Shown: positions 51,699 through 60,380, numbered from the stretch's first letter. The stretch is DNA of 64,000 nucleotides from Pandoraea capi (GCF_902459735.1 NZ_CABPRV010000005.1:310001-374000), one strand, 5' to 3'. The notes: generated from the letters alone by a model not told the origin. Numbers and translations: made by a program.

Positions 51699-52313
51699 AT
51701 GGGTGACATTTTCGGGCGCCTTTCGCAGCGAATCCTCCTCGGCATTGCGCGTGCGCTTGTGGCCGTCGTGCGCGATTCCGGGGGAATCCAAATCATGCAG
51801 ATGAAGCTCAGTGCTTCTGAGGTGCGCGACGGCCTTCCTCGCTTCGCAGAATTCGGCTTCTCCTCGAACCCGCCAGTGGGCTCAGATGCAGTGGTAGCGT
51901 TTCTTGGCGGCGACCGATCGAAAGGGATCGTCATTGGAACGTGCCACCAGCCATCTCGCCCGCAGAATTTGAGCCCCGGCGAAACGATTCTCCACAGCCA
52001 GGACGGGAAATCGGTGTACCTAACGGCCACCGACGGGATCGTCGTGGAAGCGAAAGGTCAGCCGGTTGTCGTAAACGACGCGTCGGACGTGACGTGGAAC
52101 TGCTCCGGAAAATTCACTCTGGTGGCGCCGGGTGGTGTCGAGATTGATGCGCCGTTGGTCAAGTCGAGCGGACATATGCAGGACAACTTCGGCAGTAACC
52201 CGCATACGCTGGCGGACATGCGCCAAATCTCAAATACGCACACCCATCCGGTGAAGAATGTGCAGGGTGGAAGCTCGACGGTTACAAGTGACCAGCCGAG
52301 CCAGCAGCAATAA
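51699..52313 (+). CDS. Baseplate spike protein (Mu gp45/gpV-like)
   Basis: 204 residues. An OB-type domain (VVRDSGGIQIMQMKLSASEV, VGSDAVVAFLGGDRSKGIVI) is followed by a beta helix (KSVYLTATDGIVVEAKGQPV) and an apex THTHPVK, whose HxH can bind iron at the membrane-piercing tip. Acts at the centre of the baseplate. Confidence 0.93.
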   Translation: MGDIFGRLSQRILLGIARALVAVVRDSGGIQIMQMKLSASEVRDGLPRFAEFGFSSNPPVGSDAVVAFLGGDRSKGIVIGTCHQPSRPQNLSPGETILHSQDGKSVYLTATDGIVVEAKGQPVVVNDASDVTWNCSGKFTLVAPGGVEIDAPLVKSSGHMQDNFGSNPHTLADMRQISNTHTHPVKNVQGGSSTVTSDQPSQQQ

Positions 52314-52334
52314 TCGTCTCGTGTTTCCTTCTTC

Positions 52335-52359
52335 AGGCCTCCCCAGTGGAGGCCTTTTT
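52335..52359 (+). terminator. Intrinsic terminator within the late operon (spike/gp46)
   Basis: GGCCTCC (52336-52342), loop CCAGT, GGAGGCC (52348-52354), then TTTTT. Confidence 0.86.
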
Positions 52360-52370
52360 GTTTGGTGCGA

Positions 52371-52814
52371 ATGGATACCTCAACCGTATGGGACTCCGCT
52401 GCGAACCGAGGTGATTGGGTTCTCGATGGAGCGTCGCTGGAGACTGGCAATGATGTCACCACCGCATTGCTGATCAGTCTGTTCACGGATCGCATGGCCG
52501 ACATCGACGACATCATTCCCGACGGCACGACGGATCCGCGCGGGTGGTGGGGTGATGACGCAAATGCAGGTTCGATCGGTTCTCGGCTGTGGCTGTTGTT
52601 CCGTGAAAAGCAGACGAAGGAAACTTTGCAGCGCGCCTATGACTACATCGTCGAAGCCATCCAGTGGATGATCGACGACAAGGTCGTGGCGCGCTTCGAT
52701 ATCAACGTGTCTTGGATTGCTCGTGGGCAGATGGGCGCCCAAATCACGGCATACAAGCAGGACGGAGCAATTGTGCCCAACACTTTCACGTGGGCCTGGC
52801 AGGGGAATGACTGA
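52371..52814 (+). CDS. Baseplate protein (Mu gp46-like)
   Basis: 147 residues. SLETGNDVTTALLISLFTDR, then PRGWWGDDANAGSIGSRLWL and KETLQRAYDYIVEAIQWMID match Mu gp46, a gp25-like wedge protein. ATG 52371 is used though its ribosome site is weak. One-base overlap with the next gene. Confidence 0.92.
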   Translation: MDTSTVWDSAANRGDWVLDGASLETGNDVTTALLISLFTDRMADIDDIIPDGTTDPRGWWGDDANAGSIGSRLWLLFREKQTKETLQRAYDYIVEAIQWMIDDKVVARFDINVSWIARGQMGAQITAYKQDGAIVPNTFTWAWQGND

Positions 52815-53926
52815 TGCCGTATCAACGACCAACGCTGACCGATCTAGAGAATCAGGTTGCGTCCGACATTGCCTCGAATGTGCCGGGCTCGAACCCACTG
52901 CTACGGTTCGCAAACCTCAAGATCACTGGAAGGGTGCAGGCCGGCCTGGCTCACCTCCATTACGGATATGTGGACTACATCGCGAAGCAGGCAGTTCCCT
53001 TTACGTCGACGGGTGAGTATCTCGCCGCCTGGGGGGCGCTACGAAATACCTTCCAGAAGCCTGCGACCGCTGCATCAGGCATCGTGCCGTTTTTAGGGGT
53101 GCCTGGAACGATCATTCCGGATGGAACGTCAGGGGCGCGGCAGGATGGTGTCACTTACACCAGTCAGGGGGACGTAACTATCCAGTCGACCGGTATAGGA
53201 TCGGTATCGCTTCTCGCAGATGAGGCAGGCGCCGCAGGGAACTGCGACGCAGGTACCGTGATCACGTTGGGGATTGCGATTCCGGGTGTGCAGAGCAGTG
53301 GCACCGCTGCTGCGGCGATTACCGGGGGCGCGGACGCTGAACAGGAAGACGACTTTAGCGAAAGAGTGATGGGTGCCTACCAAGCGACACCGCAAGGGGG
53401 TGCCGCTGGCGATTACTCGACGTGGGCGCTTGATGTGCCTGGCGTGACGCGAGCGTGGGTAACTCGTAACGGATTTGGCGCGGGCACCGTCGTCATTTAC
53501 GTGATGTTTGACGACGCGCAAGCGTCTCATGGTGGCTTTCCGCAAGGGACGGACGGCGTAGCGGCCGGCGAGGGATCCAGAGGAGTCGTGGCGACGGGCG
53601 ATCAGCTTGCCGTAGCGAATGCGATTTATCCGTTACAGCCGGTGACTGCCCTGGTCTATGTGTGCTCGCCGATCGCGAACGCCATAAATTTCACGATAAC
53701 GGGCTTGTTGACTGCATCGGCTGCTACGAAGACCGCTGTTTCAAACGCGATCGTCGGTGTCTTTCGGGGCAATGGGATGCCCGGAGGCACTATCGATATG
53801 TCGGACATCAATTCGGCCATTGGAGCGATTCCCGGAACGAGCGGATTCGTCATCACCAGTCCTGCGGGAAATATCGTGAACTCGACGGGGCAACTTCCGA
53901 CACTCGGCACCGTTACCTATCTGTAA
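52814..53926 (+). CDS. Baseplate J-like protein (Mu gp47)
   Basis: 370 residues. RPTLTDLENQVASDIASNVP, GGADAEQEDDFSERVMGAYQ, TPQGGAAGDYSTWALDVPGV and GNGMPGGTIDMSDINSAIGA are the Baseplate_J (gp6-like wedge) pattern. It joins wedges to fibres. Confidence 0.94.
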   Translation: MPYQRPTLTDLENQVASDIASNVPGSNPLLRFANLKITGRVQAGLAHLHYGYVDYIAKQAVPFTSTGEYLAAWGALRNTFQKPATAASGIVPFLGVPGTIIPDGTSGARQDGVTYTSQGDVTIQSTGIGSVSLLADEAGAAGNCDAGTVITLGIAIPGVQSSGTAAAAITGGADAEQEDDFSERVMGAYQATPQGGAAGDYSTWALDVPGVTRAWVTRNGFGAGTVVIYVMFDDAQASHGGFPQGTDGVAAGEGSRGVVATGDQLAVANAIYPLQPVTALVYVCSPIANAINFTITGLLTASAATKTAVSNAIVGVFRGNGMPGGTIDMSDINSAIGAIPGTSGFVITSPAGNIVNSTGQLPTLGTVTYL

Positions 53927-53936
53927 AGGAGTTGCG

Positions 53937-54533
53937 ATGGCAGTCCCGTCACTGACGACTGACGATTTTCTTCGGGCGTTTCAGGGGCTTCTTCCGCGAG
54001 GGGCGGTGTGGCCGCGAGACCCTGATGCTTTACAAACGCGGGTTTTTCGAGGGATGTGTGGTGTCTACGCACAGAACACCGCTCGTGCAAATAACCTTCT
54101 GATCGATGCCTTTCCAGGGACCACGTTCGAACTCTTGCCAGAGTGGGAGGCAACGCTGGGGCTGCCAGACACGTGCGCCGGCGCGTCTCCGACCGTCGAA
54201 GCACGACGTGCGCAGGTGGTCGCGCGGCTGGCTGCTGTTGGAGGACAGTCCGTTGCCTACTTTACCCAGTTGGCCGCGAATCTTGGCTATGCGATCACGA
54301 TCGACCAATTCGCGCCGTTTCGCTTTGGTCAGTCAACGTTCGGGTCCCAGTTCGGACGGGATGACTGGCTCTTCGCATGGCGCGTCAATGCGCCATCGTA
54401 TTCGATTCGATATTTCTCTTTCGGCGTAAGCAGCTTCGGCGAGCCATTTGCGTCATGGGGAAACAACGTACTTCAGTGCGAGATTCTGGCGTACGCGCCG
54501 GCTCACACAATCCCGCTGTTCAACTATTCCTGA
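53937..54533 (+). CDS. Baseplate/tail protein (Mu gp48-like, DUF2313)
   Basis: 198 residues. AFQGLLPRGAVWPRDPDALQ, then FPGTTFELLPEWEATLGLPD and EARRAQVVARLAAVGGQS are the DUF2313/YmfQ signature. GGAG before the ATG. It lies last before the fibre gene, as in Mu. Confidence 0.92.
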   Translation: MAVPSLTTDDFLRAFQGLLPRGAVWPRDPDALQTRVFRGMCGVYAQNTARANNLLIDAFPGTTFELLPEWEATLGLPDTCAGASPTVEARRAQVVARLAAVGGQSVAYFTQLAANLGYAITIDQFAPFRFGQSTFGSQFGRDDWLFAWRVNAPSYSIRYFSFGVSSFGEPFASWGNNVLQCEILAYAPAHTIPLFNYS

Positions 54534-54543
54534 AGCAAATCCC

Positions 54544-55518
54544 ATGGACCGATTGATTGCACCGAATACCGTTCCGACCGGTAGCGGCGATGCTGCGCCA
54601 GCCACTGGTACGCCGGGGCAAGCCACCGACGGAAATCCGGCCACGAACGTACCTGCAACGCGTTTTCCGTCATACGCGTTTAACGCCATCCAAGAGGAAC
54701 TGGTCGCCGCAATTCTTGCGGGCGGCCTTACTCTCGATCGTACGAACAATGGGCAGTTGGCCGCTGCCATCAAGGCTATCGCGCAAAAGCAGATATCCGG
54801 CGTAGTTGGCGTCGCTCGAAACTTGTTGATTTTGGTGCCTACGGCGGCGACGTCTACTACGGTCACCGCTGACGAAGTCATCACCGAAACTGCACTCGGT
54901 GGCCTTCGGTATTGCGTCAAGAGCCTGAATGCTGCGCTGGACCTGACAAAGACAGGTATTGGTGGAATGGACACCGGTGCCGCGCCTGCCAATGGCGCAA
55001 TCGCCGTGTATGCGGCGACCAATCCGTCGACGGGGGCATCCGGCGTCTTCGCGGTCAATGCAACTAGCGTGCTCGCACCCGAGGTATATGGTGGCGCGAA
55101 TGCGCCGGCAGGCTATACGTCGACTGCGCTGGTGTCGATCCTTCGCACGAATGCCTCGGGCCAGATCATTCCGTGTCTTGCGCGATATCGGAGTGTCTCG
55201 ATTGCGGCGATTTCACTCGCGACGTTCACTACGATCCCAGCGAGCCCGACAGCGCTTCCCATCTCAAACGTCAGCCCTAACGTGAAATCGCTGTCTGTCG
55301 CTTCGCAGACGAGCACGGGGGCGAACTCGGCCGCGAATTTTACGCTGAGCGCGAGTGCCGGTGGTATTGGCGGCGCGTCGTACTTTGCGCCGATCGCCAA
55401 TTCACTGAACCCGGACACGAAGCCGGTGCCGTTGCAAAGCAGCGCGTCTATCTACTATTCCGGCACCGTGACCGGCTCGATCTCGTGCGGCCTCACCTAC
55501 ACCGGTTATACCTTCTGA
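54544..55518 (+). CDS. Tail fibre protein
   Basis: 324 residues. The N-terminal MDRLIAPNTVPTGSGDAAPA with FPSYAFNAIQEELVAAILAG and LDRTNNGQLAAAIKAIAQKQ is the conserved baseplate-attachment form of Burkholderia phage fibres; the remainder is Ser/Thr/Ala-rich and beta-rich and ends YSGTVTGSISCGLTYTGYTF. It is short for a fibre. It probably decides host adsorption. Confidence 0.82.
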   Translation: MDRLIAPNTVPTGSGDAAPATGTPGQATDGNPATNVPATRFPSYAFNAIQEELVAAILAGGLTLDRTNNGQLAAAIKAIAQKQISGVVGVARNLLILVPTAATSTTVTADEVITETALGGLRYCVKSLNAALDLTKTGIGGMDTGAAPANGAIAVYAATNPSTGASGVFAVNATSVLAPEVYGGANAPAGYTSTALVSILRTNASGQIIPCLARYRSVSIAAISLATFTTIPASPTALPISNVSPNVKSLSVASQTSTGANSAANFTLSASAGGIGGASYFAPIANSLNPDTKPVPLQSSASIYYSGTVTGSISCGLTYTGYTF

Positions 55519-55525
55519 GGTCCAT

Positions 55526-55723
55526 ATGATCACGACCATCTGGATGGAATTTTCCGACTCGGAAATGCAGCACGCTATCGCTTGCTGTGGTGAGCCGCTG
55601 CCGCCTGATTTATACGAAGAGCGGCACTTCGCGTCGATGCCGTCGGACGATCCGCGCTACGACGCCTGGTTCAACATGCTGCCCGAGCCGCTGCGCGTTG
55701 GCATGGTCGTCCCGGGGGAGTAA
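55526..55723 (+). CDS. Small protein after the fibre gene
   Basis: 65 residues, MITTIWMEFSDSEMQHAIAC, then DDPRYDAWFNMLPEPLRVGM. Its position fits a tail-fibre-assembly helper but no such family is seen. AGG precedes the ATG. Confidence 0.62.
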   Translation: MITTIWMEFSDSEMQHAIACCGEPLPPDLYEERHFASMPSDDPRYDAWFNMLPEPLRVGMVVPGE

Positions 55724-55726
55724 CCG

Positions 55727-56212
55727 ATGCCGAGAATCTCGTTCATTCAAGCGGGAAGTGTGCCGAATCTGTTGGCCGCTCTGGACATGATCGCGTGGTC
55801 CGAATTTACCTCTCGCATTTCTGCGTCGGACGATGGCTACAACGTCATCGTGGGCGGCGGGTTGTTTCAGGGATATGCCGATCACCCGAGGCAATCGGTA
55901 TGGATCAAGCGCTTCAATGTCTGGTCGACAGCGGCGGGCCGGTATCAGGTGCTCTCGCGATACTACGACGCCTATAAGGCACAGCTTGCGCTGCCCGACT
56001 TCTCGCCCATCAGTCAGGACCGCATCGCAATCCAGCAGATCAAGGAGCGTGGCGCGCTTGCCGACATCGGGGCAGGGCGAATTCAATCGGCAATTTCGAA
56101 ATGCCGAAACATCTGGGCGAGCCTGCCCAACGCTGGCTACGGCCAACACGAAAACACACTCGACCAGTTGCTCGATGCCTATCGGCGTGCGGGTGGCGTC
56201 ATTGCTTCGTAA
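55727..56212 (+). CDS. Endolysin, lambda R-type transglycosylase
   Basis: 161 residues. ALDMIAWSEFT (catalytic Glu near residue 26), GYNVIVGGGLFQGYADHPRQ, STAAGRYQVLSRYYDAYKAQ and CRNIWASLPNAGYGQ match lambda R, which breaks the glycan by transglycosylation. No signal peptide is seen, so it needs a holin. First lysis gene. Confidence 0.95.
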   Translation: MPRISFIQAGSVPNLLAALDMIAWSEFTSRISASDDGYNVIVGGGLFQGYADHPRQSVWIKRFNVWSTAAGRYQVLSRYYDAYKAQLALPDFSPISQDRIAIQQIKERGALADIGAGRIQSAISKCRNIWASLPNAGYGQHENTLDQLLDAYRRAGGVIAS

Positions 56213-56226
56213 CCGGGGAACGATCG

Positions 56227-56520
56227 ATGGAAGACCACAAGACAGCCTGGACGATTCTGGGCCTGTTGGTGTTAGGGGCTGCTATGGGACTCGGGAAACT
56301 TCTCGTCAGCGACGAGGTATTGACGTGGCGGCTGGTCATCGGCCGCGCGATCTTGGGGGCCGGTGCATCGATGATCGCCGGAGTAGCGCTTATCCAGATC
56401 CCGGACATTCCGCCGCTCGCGCTGCTGGGTATCGGCAGCGTGCTCGGCACGGTGGGCGCGCAGTTCATCGAACTTCAGTTGAAGCGTCGCGCGGGCCTGT
56501 TCCGCGGCGACCGGGGGTAA
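56227..56520 (+). CDS. Putative holin
   Basis: 97 residues with three hydrophobic segments (TILGLLVLGAAMGLGKLLVS, RAILGAGASMIAGVALIQIP, ALLGIGSVLGTVGAQFIEL) and a basic C-terminus (RRAGLFRGDRG). Size, helices and its position after the endolysin fit a class I-like holin. No family is clear. Confidence 0.72.
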   Translation: MEDHKTAWTILGLLVLGAAMGLGKLLVSDEVLTWRLVIGRAILGAGASMIAGVALIQIPDIPPLALLGIGSVLGTVGAQFIELQLKRRAGLFRGDRG

Positions 56521-56523
56521 GCG

Positions 56524-57036
56524 ATGTCGGTCACCGATACCCATGAAGAGAAAGAAACGCTCGCCATCGACGTGCTGTTGCCGGGGCACGATCCACGCAC
56601 GACAACGCCGTTGTTCACGCACACCCGTCTTACGCTCATCGAGCGCGAGGGTGGCCGGTGTTTCGTGTGCGGCGGCACCGAGCAGGATACGGGCCATCCG
56701 CTTGAGGCCCATCACCATCCGATCGAGCGCTGCACCGCCAACATGATCGACTGGCCGCGCCTGGCCGAGGACTGCCGCGCGGGAATCTGGGGCGAGCATG
56801 CTCGGGCCTTCGACTGGGACGGATTCCTCGCGGTAACGCCGCTCGACCCGTACCGGTTCGTCGACGACATGACCGTCAACGGGATGCTGCTGTGCAAAGA
56901 GCATCACGTCGGCAAGGGGGAGGGCATCCATATGCTGCCGCTTCCTTTGCTGATCGCTCAGAAATACGCCGTCGAGGGCTATCAGTTTACCCCCACGGAA
57001 ATCATCCACCACCACGAGAAGGACGAATCAGCATGA
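56524..57036 (+). CDS. Phage HNH-like zinc protein
   Basis: 170 residues. GGRCFVCGGTEQDTGHPLEA with HHHPIERCT, then LLCKEHHVGKGEGIHMLPLP, is a Cys/His pattern like an HNH fold. It lies between two probable holin genes; relatives occur in lysis regions of Burkholderia phages. Activity is not shown. Confidence 0.65.
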   Translation: MSVTDTHEEKETLAIDVLLPGHDPRTTTPLFTHTRLTLIEREGGRCFVCGGTEQDTGHPLEAHHHPIERCTANMIDWPRLAEDCRAGIWGEHARAFDWDGFLAVTPLDPYRFVDDMTVNGMLLCKEHHVGKGEGIHMLPLPLLIAQKYAVEGYQFTPTEIIHHHEKDESA

Positions 57037-57257
57037 GCCAGACATCCAGCGTCGTTACCGGCGGCATCACGATCAGCGCCGCAACCCTTCAGCCCGCGGT
57101 GAGCTGGCTGCTCAGTCAGACGTTCCATACACCGGTGCCGGATACCGTGTCGGCACTCGTCACCGGCCTCGTTGCCGCCGCTGTGCATGTCGCGCTGAAT
57201 GAGCTTTCGCGACGTTACGGTTCGGCCAGCACGCCGCCGATGGGCGCCGCGCAGTGA
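57033..57257 (+). CDS. Small membrane protein (possible second holin)
   Basis: 74 residues. Two weak membrane helices: ITISAATLQPAVSWLLSQTF and VSALVTGLVAAAVHVALNEL. ATGA overlaps on both sides. Antiholin or holin is possible from place and size. Confidence 0.6.
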   Translation: MSQTSSVVTGGITISAATLQPAVSWLLSQTFHTPVPDTVSALVTGLVAAAVHVALNELSRRYGSASTPPMGAAQ

Positions 57258-57568
57258 TTCGCGTCGCGCTCGGGTGCGCCGTCAGCGTCTCATTGGTCGC
57301 GTGTGCGGGTAACGCGCGCTACGAAATACGGCCGTTCTACGACTCAGCCGGCCGGCTCGTCTGCTGCCAGGCGTCTGTCTCAAGCAGCAAGGATGTCGGC
57401 GCCGTCACCGTGCGCGTCAGTAACACCGCAGACGGTTTCACCCTCGATTTCGCCGAGACCGGCGTATCGGCCAGCGCGCCGATCACCGCCGGCGGTGGCA
57501 TCGCTTCGAGCATCACCTCGGCAGTAACCAGTGCGGCAGCCGCCGCCGTCAAACTCACCACCCCGTAA
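57254..57568 (+). CDS. Small phage lipoprotein (lysis region)
   Basis: 104 residues from GTG 57254. ALGCAVSVSLVACAGNARYE: lipobox LVAC. The body ends with an Ala/Ser/Thr-rich tail. It may be an outer-membrane lysis factor (spanin-like), but it lacks the proline-rich form of Rz1. Confidence 0.65.
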   Translation: MIRVALGCAVSVSLVACAGNARYEIRPFYDSAGRLVCCQASVSSSKDVGAVTVRVSNTADGFTLDFAETGVSASAPITAGGGIASSITSAVTSAAAAAVKLTTP

Positions 57569-57578
57569 GGATTCCACC

Positions 57579-58016
57579 ATGAAGCGTTTTGCCTTTGTGG
57601 CCGCACTCGCGGCCATGCTTTCGCTCGCCCTCGGCGCTTGCTCGACTACCGGTCAGTCGGTCCAGACGCCGGCGCAAGTCGCCGCGCGCGTATGTCCCCC
57701 GGTTCAGATCGCCATCACCTCTCTCGGCCAGATCAACGGCCTGTCGGACGCCGCGCTGCGAGCGCTCGATGATGCGCAACCCGTTGTGTCGGCGGTGTGC
57801 GCGGCCGGCGCAACCGCCGACGCGGTGAATTTGCAGGTACTGGCAACGACTGGCTTGCCCGCGATCATCGCGGTCGTGAAGGCGTCACCGCTGTCGGCAC
57901 AAGATCAGGACCGCATCATCATCGGCGTGACGACGGCCCAGATCTTGCTGACGGCCGCGATTGCCGCGTGGCCGGCCGACGTGCCCACGGCGAACGGCGG
58001 GGCGGCGTCGCAATGA
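57579..58016 (+). CDS. Phage lipoprotein (lysis region)
   Basis: 145 residues. KRFAFVAALAAMLSLALGAC: lipoprotein signal with LGAC. The rest is helical, Ala/Val-rich (ALDDAQPVVSAVCAAGATAD). Similar lipoproteins follow holin genes in Burkholderia phages. It might serve as a spanin with the lipoprotein before it. Confidence 0.65.
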   Translation: MKRFAFVAALAAMLSLALGACSTTGQSVQTPAQVAARVCPPVQIAITSLGQINGLSDAALRALDDAQPVVSAVCAAGATADAVNLQVLATTGLPAIIAVVKASPLSAQDQDRIIIGVTTAQILLTAAIAAWPADVPTANGGAASQ

Positions 58017-58390
58017 GCCGTTTCCTGTCGAAGCTCGTAATGGAAAACGCCACCGGCTGCGATGACGGCCGGTGGCGTTTGGCGCGAGCGCTCGTGTATG
58101 AGTCGGATGTAGCCGAGCAGACGTTCGTCGTGCCGCGTGGTTTCGTCACCGATCTTGCCTCGGTGCCACGCCTTCCCCTCGTTTATCTGCTGACGGGCGG
58201 CACTTCCAACGAGGCGGCCGTCGTGCATGACTGGCTTTATTCGACGCAGCCGGTATCGCGCGCGATCGCTGACAAAGTGCTGCGCGAAGCGTCGGCGGTC
58301 ACATGCGTCCCTGCGTGGCGTCGATGGCTGATGTACTGGGGCGTGCGCCTCGGCGGCGCGAGCCACTGGAACGTGCCACAGCGGAGTTGA
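58013..58390 (+). CDS. DUF1353 phage protein
   Basis: 125 residues. TFVVPRGFVTDLASVPRLPL, then NEAAVVHDWLYSTQPVSRAI and AWRRWLMYWGVRLGG is the DUF1353 signature (His-Asp in VHDWLY). Common at the end of phage tail or lysis regions; function unknown. ATGA overlap with the gene before. Confidence 0.9.
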   Translation: MSRFLSKLVMENATGCDDGRWRLARALVYESDVAEQTFVVPRGFVTDLASVPRLPLVYLLTGGTSNEAAVVHDWLYSTQPVSRAIADKVLREASAVTCVPAWRRWLMYWGVRLGGASHWNVPQRS

Positions 58391-58416
58391 AGAGTTACCG
58401 GCTATTCCTGTATATT
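58387..58416 (+). promoter_or_regulatory. Promoter of the secreted protein at 58441
   Basis: TTGAAG (58387-58392), 18 bp, TATATT (58411-58416). The gene after it is AT-richer than its neighbours, as expected for a separately acquired lysogen gene. Confidence 0.55.
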
Positions 58417-58440
58417 CGAAAAAAAAATGGATAAATCGGG

Positions 58441-58827
58441 ATGCTTAATAATCAAAAACAGAAGACTTCAGCGCGAAAGCTGGCATTTTTTCTGATATCT
58501 TCATGCGTAAGCGGACTTGGCTTTGCGCAATCACCGAACGATTCGGCGATCTGTACAGGGATGACCGCTATCGTGGCTACCTGGCAATGTGGCGAAGCTG
58601 CCGACGGTGCAACGTGCACGTTATGGGGCGTTGATGCCGCACGAGCGGGGAAATGGACCGAAAAAGGCCTTTTCGTTATCGAGGGACCAAAGTCTGTGAA
58701 GCAAGTCAGTTACGCTGAGGCATGTAAAAATGGTCGCTGCTCGCGGCCAGTGTATGCCATCTGTTCAACACCCGTCATATCGGGGAAGCCGACTGCGTTC
58801 GACGCTCTTCTACACCCCGGCTCATAA
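58441..58827 (+). CDS. Secreted moron protein
   Basis: 128 residues. A signal peptide (KLAFFLISSCVSGLGFAQ) precedes a body with six cysteines (CTGMTAIVATWQCGEAADGA, TCTLWG, ACKNGRCSRPVYAICS), suited to disulphides. It has its own promoter and is followed by convergent genes. Function unknown; a host-envelope or immunity effect is possible. Confidence 0.7.
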   Translation: MLNNQKQKTSARKLAFFLISSCVSGLGFAQSPNDSAICTGMTAIVATWQCGEAADGATCTLWGVDAARAGKWTEKGLFVIEGPKSVKQVSYAEACKNGRCSRPVYAICSTPVISGKPTAFDALLHPGS

Positions 58828-58889
58828 GGCGCGCGGCGCCAACACCTAGGCGGCCCTCAAATCTGAGGGCGCCGGCCGATCGCGAAATC

Positions 58890-59669
58890 TTATCGTCTTA
58901 CGTCGCGGGCATTTTCTCGTGGCTTCTCCCACCACTCGTCCCAATCCGCACCGTAGCGGATGTCGCTCATCTTTGGTGCCCGTTTGAGTAAAGCGGGGCC
59001 GTCCATCCTCGGGTTCACGGCATGCTTCGTAACCTGTGCCCACTCGAAGGCATTGCCCATCATCGTTCGATTGGCGAGCACAAATTGTTCGTGCGGTACC
59101 AACCCAGGATCGAGCCAGAAACGGGCGTGCTCACCGGGAACGGTGACGGGCACGCGCGGCGCCAATTCGGCCAACATCCCGGGCGCCGGGGCGAGCAATA
59201 CGGCGACCTTCTTCACGGTGCAATGCACGACCGGGTCACCGAGCGCCAACAGGAACACCGGCTTTCCGTCGCGCGGACGAACGTGCCATGCTTCCTGGTC
59301 ATCGCCTTTTCCCCGAATGACAGTCCACCCGCACGCACATACCAACCGGCGTCGCGTCAGCCATGCCTCGCTGAAGTAGGGCTTATCAGGCGCTGTTTCG
59401 ACCTGCGCGAATGGCTGCGGTCCGAATTGCTTCCCGAGCTCGTTATCCGGAGCGTAGCCCCAATTCGACCAGCCGATTTCCACTTTCCCGGATTCTGCTC
59501 GATATACGGTCATCAGGCTTTCACCGGGCATGCGGTTGAATCCGGGCCACGTATCACCCTGATAGTCCTTTGTGACACTCCCCGTCGCGCCCAGCGCTGC
59601 CGCGTAATCGGCCCGACTGCGTGCGCAAACGATCCGGATGTCCGGTGCGTCGCCGCTATGCCGTCGCAT
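58890..59669 (-). CDS. Degenerate SRAP-fold protein (catalytic residues lost)
   Basis: 259 residues. It follows the SRAP (YedK/HMCES) layout: IVCARSRADYAAALG (MCGR... in the family), PGFNRMPGESLMTVYR, SNWGYAPD, AQVETAPDKPYFSEAWLTRR, CACGWTVIRG and a C-terminal FEWAQVTKHAVNPRMDGPAL. But the Cys is at residue 15 instead of 2, the Asn of NARxET is replaced (FAQVET), the Glu of WFEW is Val (WTVI) and the His before RxPV is missing. So AP-site crosslinking is not expected. ATG 59669 overlaps the small gene upstream by 14 bp. Confidence 0.75.
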   Translation of the reverse strand: MRRHSGDAPDIRIVCARSRADYAAALGATGSVTKDYQGDTWPGFNRMPGESLMTVYRAESGKVEIGWSNWGYAPDNELGKQFGPQPFAQVETAPDKPYFSEAWLTRRRLVCACGWTVIRGKGDDQEAWHVRPRDGKPVFLLALGDPVVHCTVKKVAVLLAPAPGMLAELAPRVPVTVPGEHARFWLDPGLVPHEQFVLANRTMMGNAFEWAQVTKHAVNPRMDGPALLKRAPKMSDIRYGADWDEWWEKPRENARDVRR

Positions 59670-59913
59670 GTTCGTCGAGCAGCGGCACGCTGCCGTGCTG
59701 AAAGAGGATCTTCGGCGAGTCCATGCCGCCTGTGTCCGGGTCGATCTGGACTTCGTAGGCCGCGACGCCTGCATGCCGTGTTCGCATCGAGTGCGCCACA
59801 CGCACGGCGCCAACGCTCGTGCCGGCTGGCCGCACCTCTATGGGCAGCAAATCGCCGCCAGATCCTTTACGGAAGGGGACGACGACAAATCGGGTGGTGT
59901 GTGGATCTCGCAT
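59656..59913 (-). CDS. Small protein under the first LexA-box promoter
   Basis: 85 residues: MRDPHTTRFVVVPFRKGSGG, then GAVRVAHSMRTRHAGVAAYE. GAGGGAGG lies 6 nt before the ATG. It is the first gene after the LexA box (43 bp away) and is overlapped by the SRAP-like gene, so both should be SOS-induced together. No family recognised. Confidence 0.72.
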   Translation of the reverse strand: MRDPHTTRFVVVPFRKGSGGDLLPIEVRPAGTSVGAVRVAHSMRTRHAGVAAYEVQIDPDTGGMDSPKILFQHGSVPLLDEHATA

Positions 59914-59919
59914 GGTGGC

Positions 59920-59980
59920 CTCCCTCGTGGTGCTGGTGAGGGGGTAAACTAGCATAAATACTGTATAAAAACACAGTATT
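59920..59980 (-). promoter_or_regulatory. LexA-controlled promoter, copy 1
   Basis: AATACTGT-ATAAAAAC-ACAGTATT (59957-59980), with the LexA core CTGTATAAAAACACAG at 59961-59976. The next 35-40 bp (leader with GGTGCTGG) are repeated at 61031-61070. It drives the 59913 and 59669 genes leftward. Confidence 0.8.
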
Positions 59981-60143
59981 TTGGGTTTTCAATTTTCCCG
60001 CTATCTTTTGAACCGCAGCACTGGCGGACGCGTACACACGCGTCCGGTCGTTTTCAGTAGTACGCAAATTGCGGCGTTGAGTAGGGGCCACCAATGTTAG
60101 AGGACCGGCCTGCCGACGTGATGTACGCGAGGAGTGATGACAG

Positions 60144-60380
60144 ATGGCAGCCATTCTTTCTTTCCCGTATAAGGGCTATCGAATTCTCTGTACAGCCATG
60201 CCTGCACCGAGTGGTGACTACCGAGGTGTGGCTGAGATACTGAGGGTGGCCGACGCCGGGGCTATAGGTGATGGTGCGAGCCGGGTGAGCAAAGTGGGCG
60301 GCGCTGTTCACAGCAATGAGGCGACAGCGATGGAATCGGCGGCGAAACTGGCGAAGGAATGGATAGATGAAGCTTGGTAA
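60144..60380 (+). CDS. Small phage protein
   Basis: 78 residues: MAAILSFPYKGYRILCTAMP, then NEATAMESAAKLAKEWIDEA. Purine-rich GAGGAGTGA lies upstream. It resembles short proteins with a YKGYRI strand followed by a helix. Function unknown. Rightward, divergent from the SOS operon. Confidence 0.62.
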   Translation: MAAILSFPYKGYRILCTAMPAPSGDYRGVAEILRVADAGAIGDGASRVSKVGGAVHSNEATAMESAAKLAKEWIDEAW

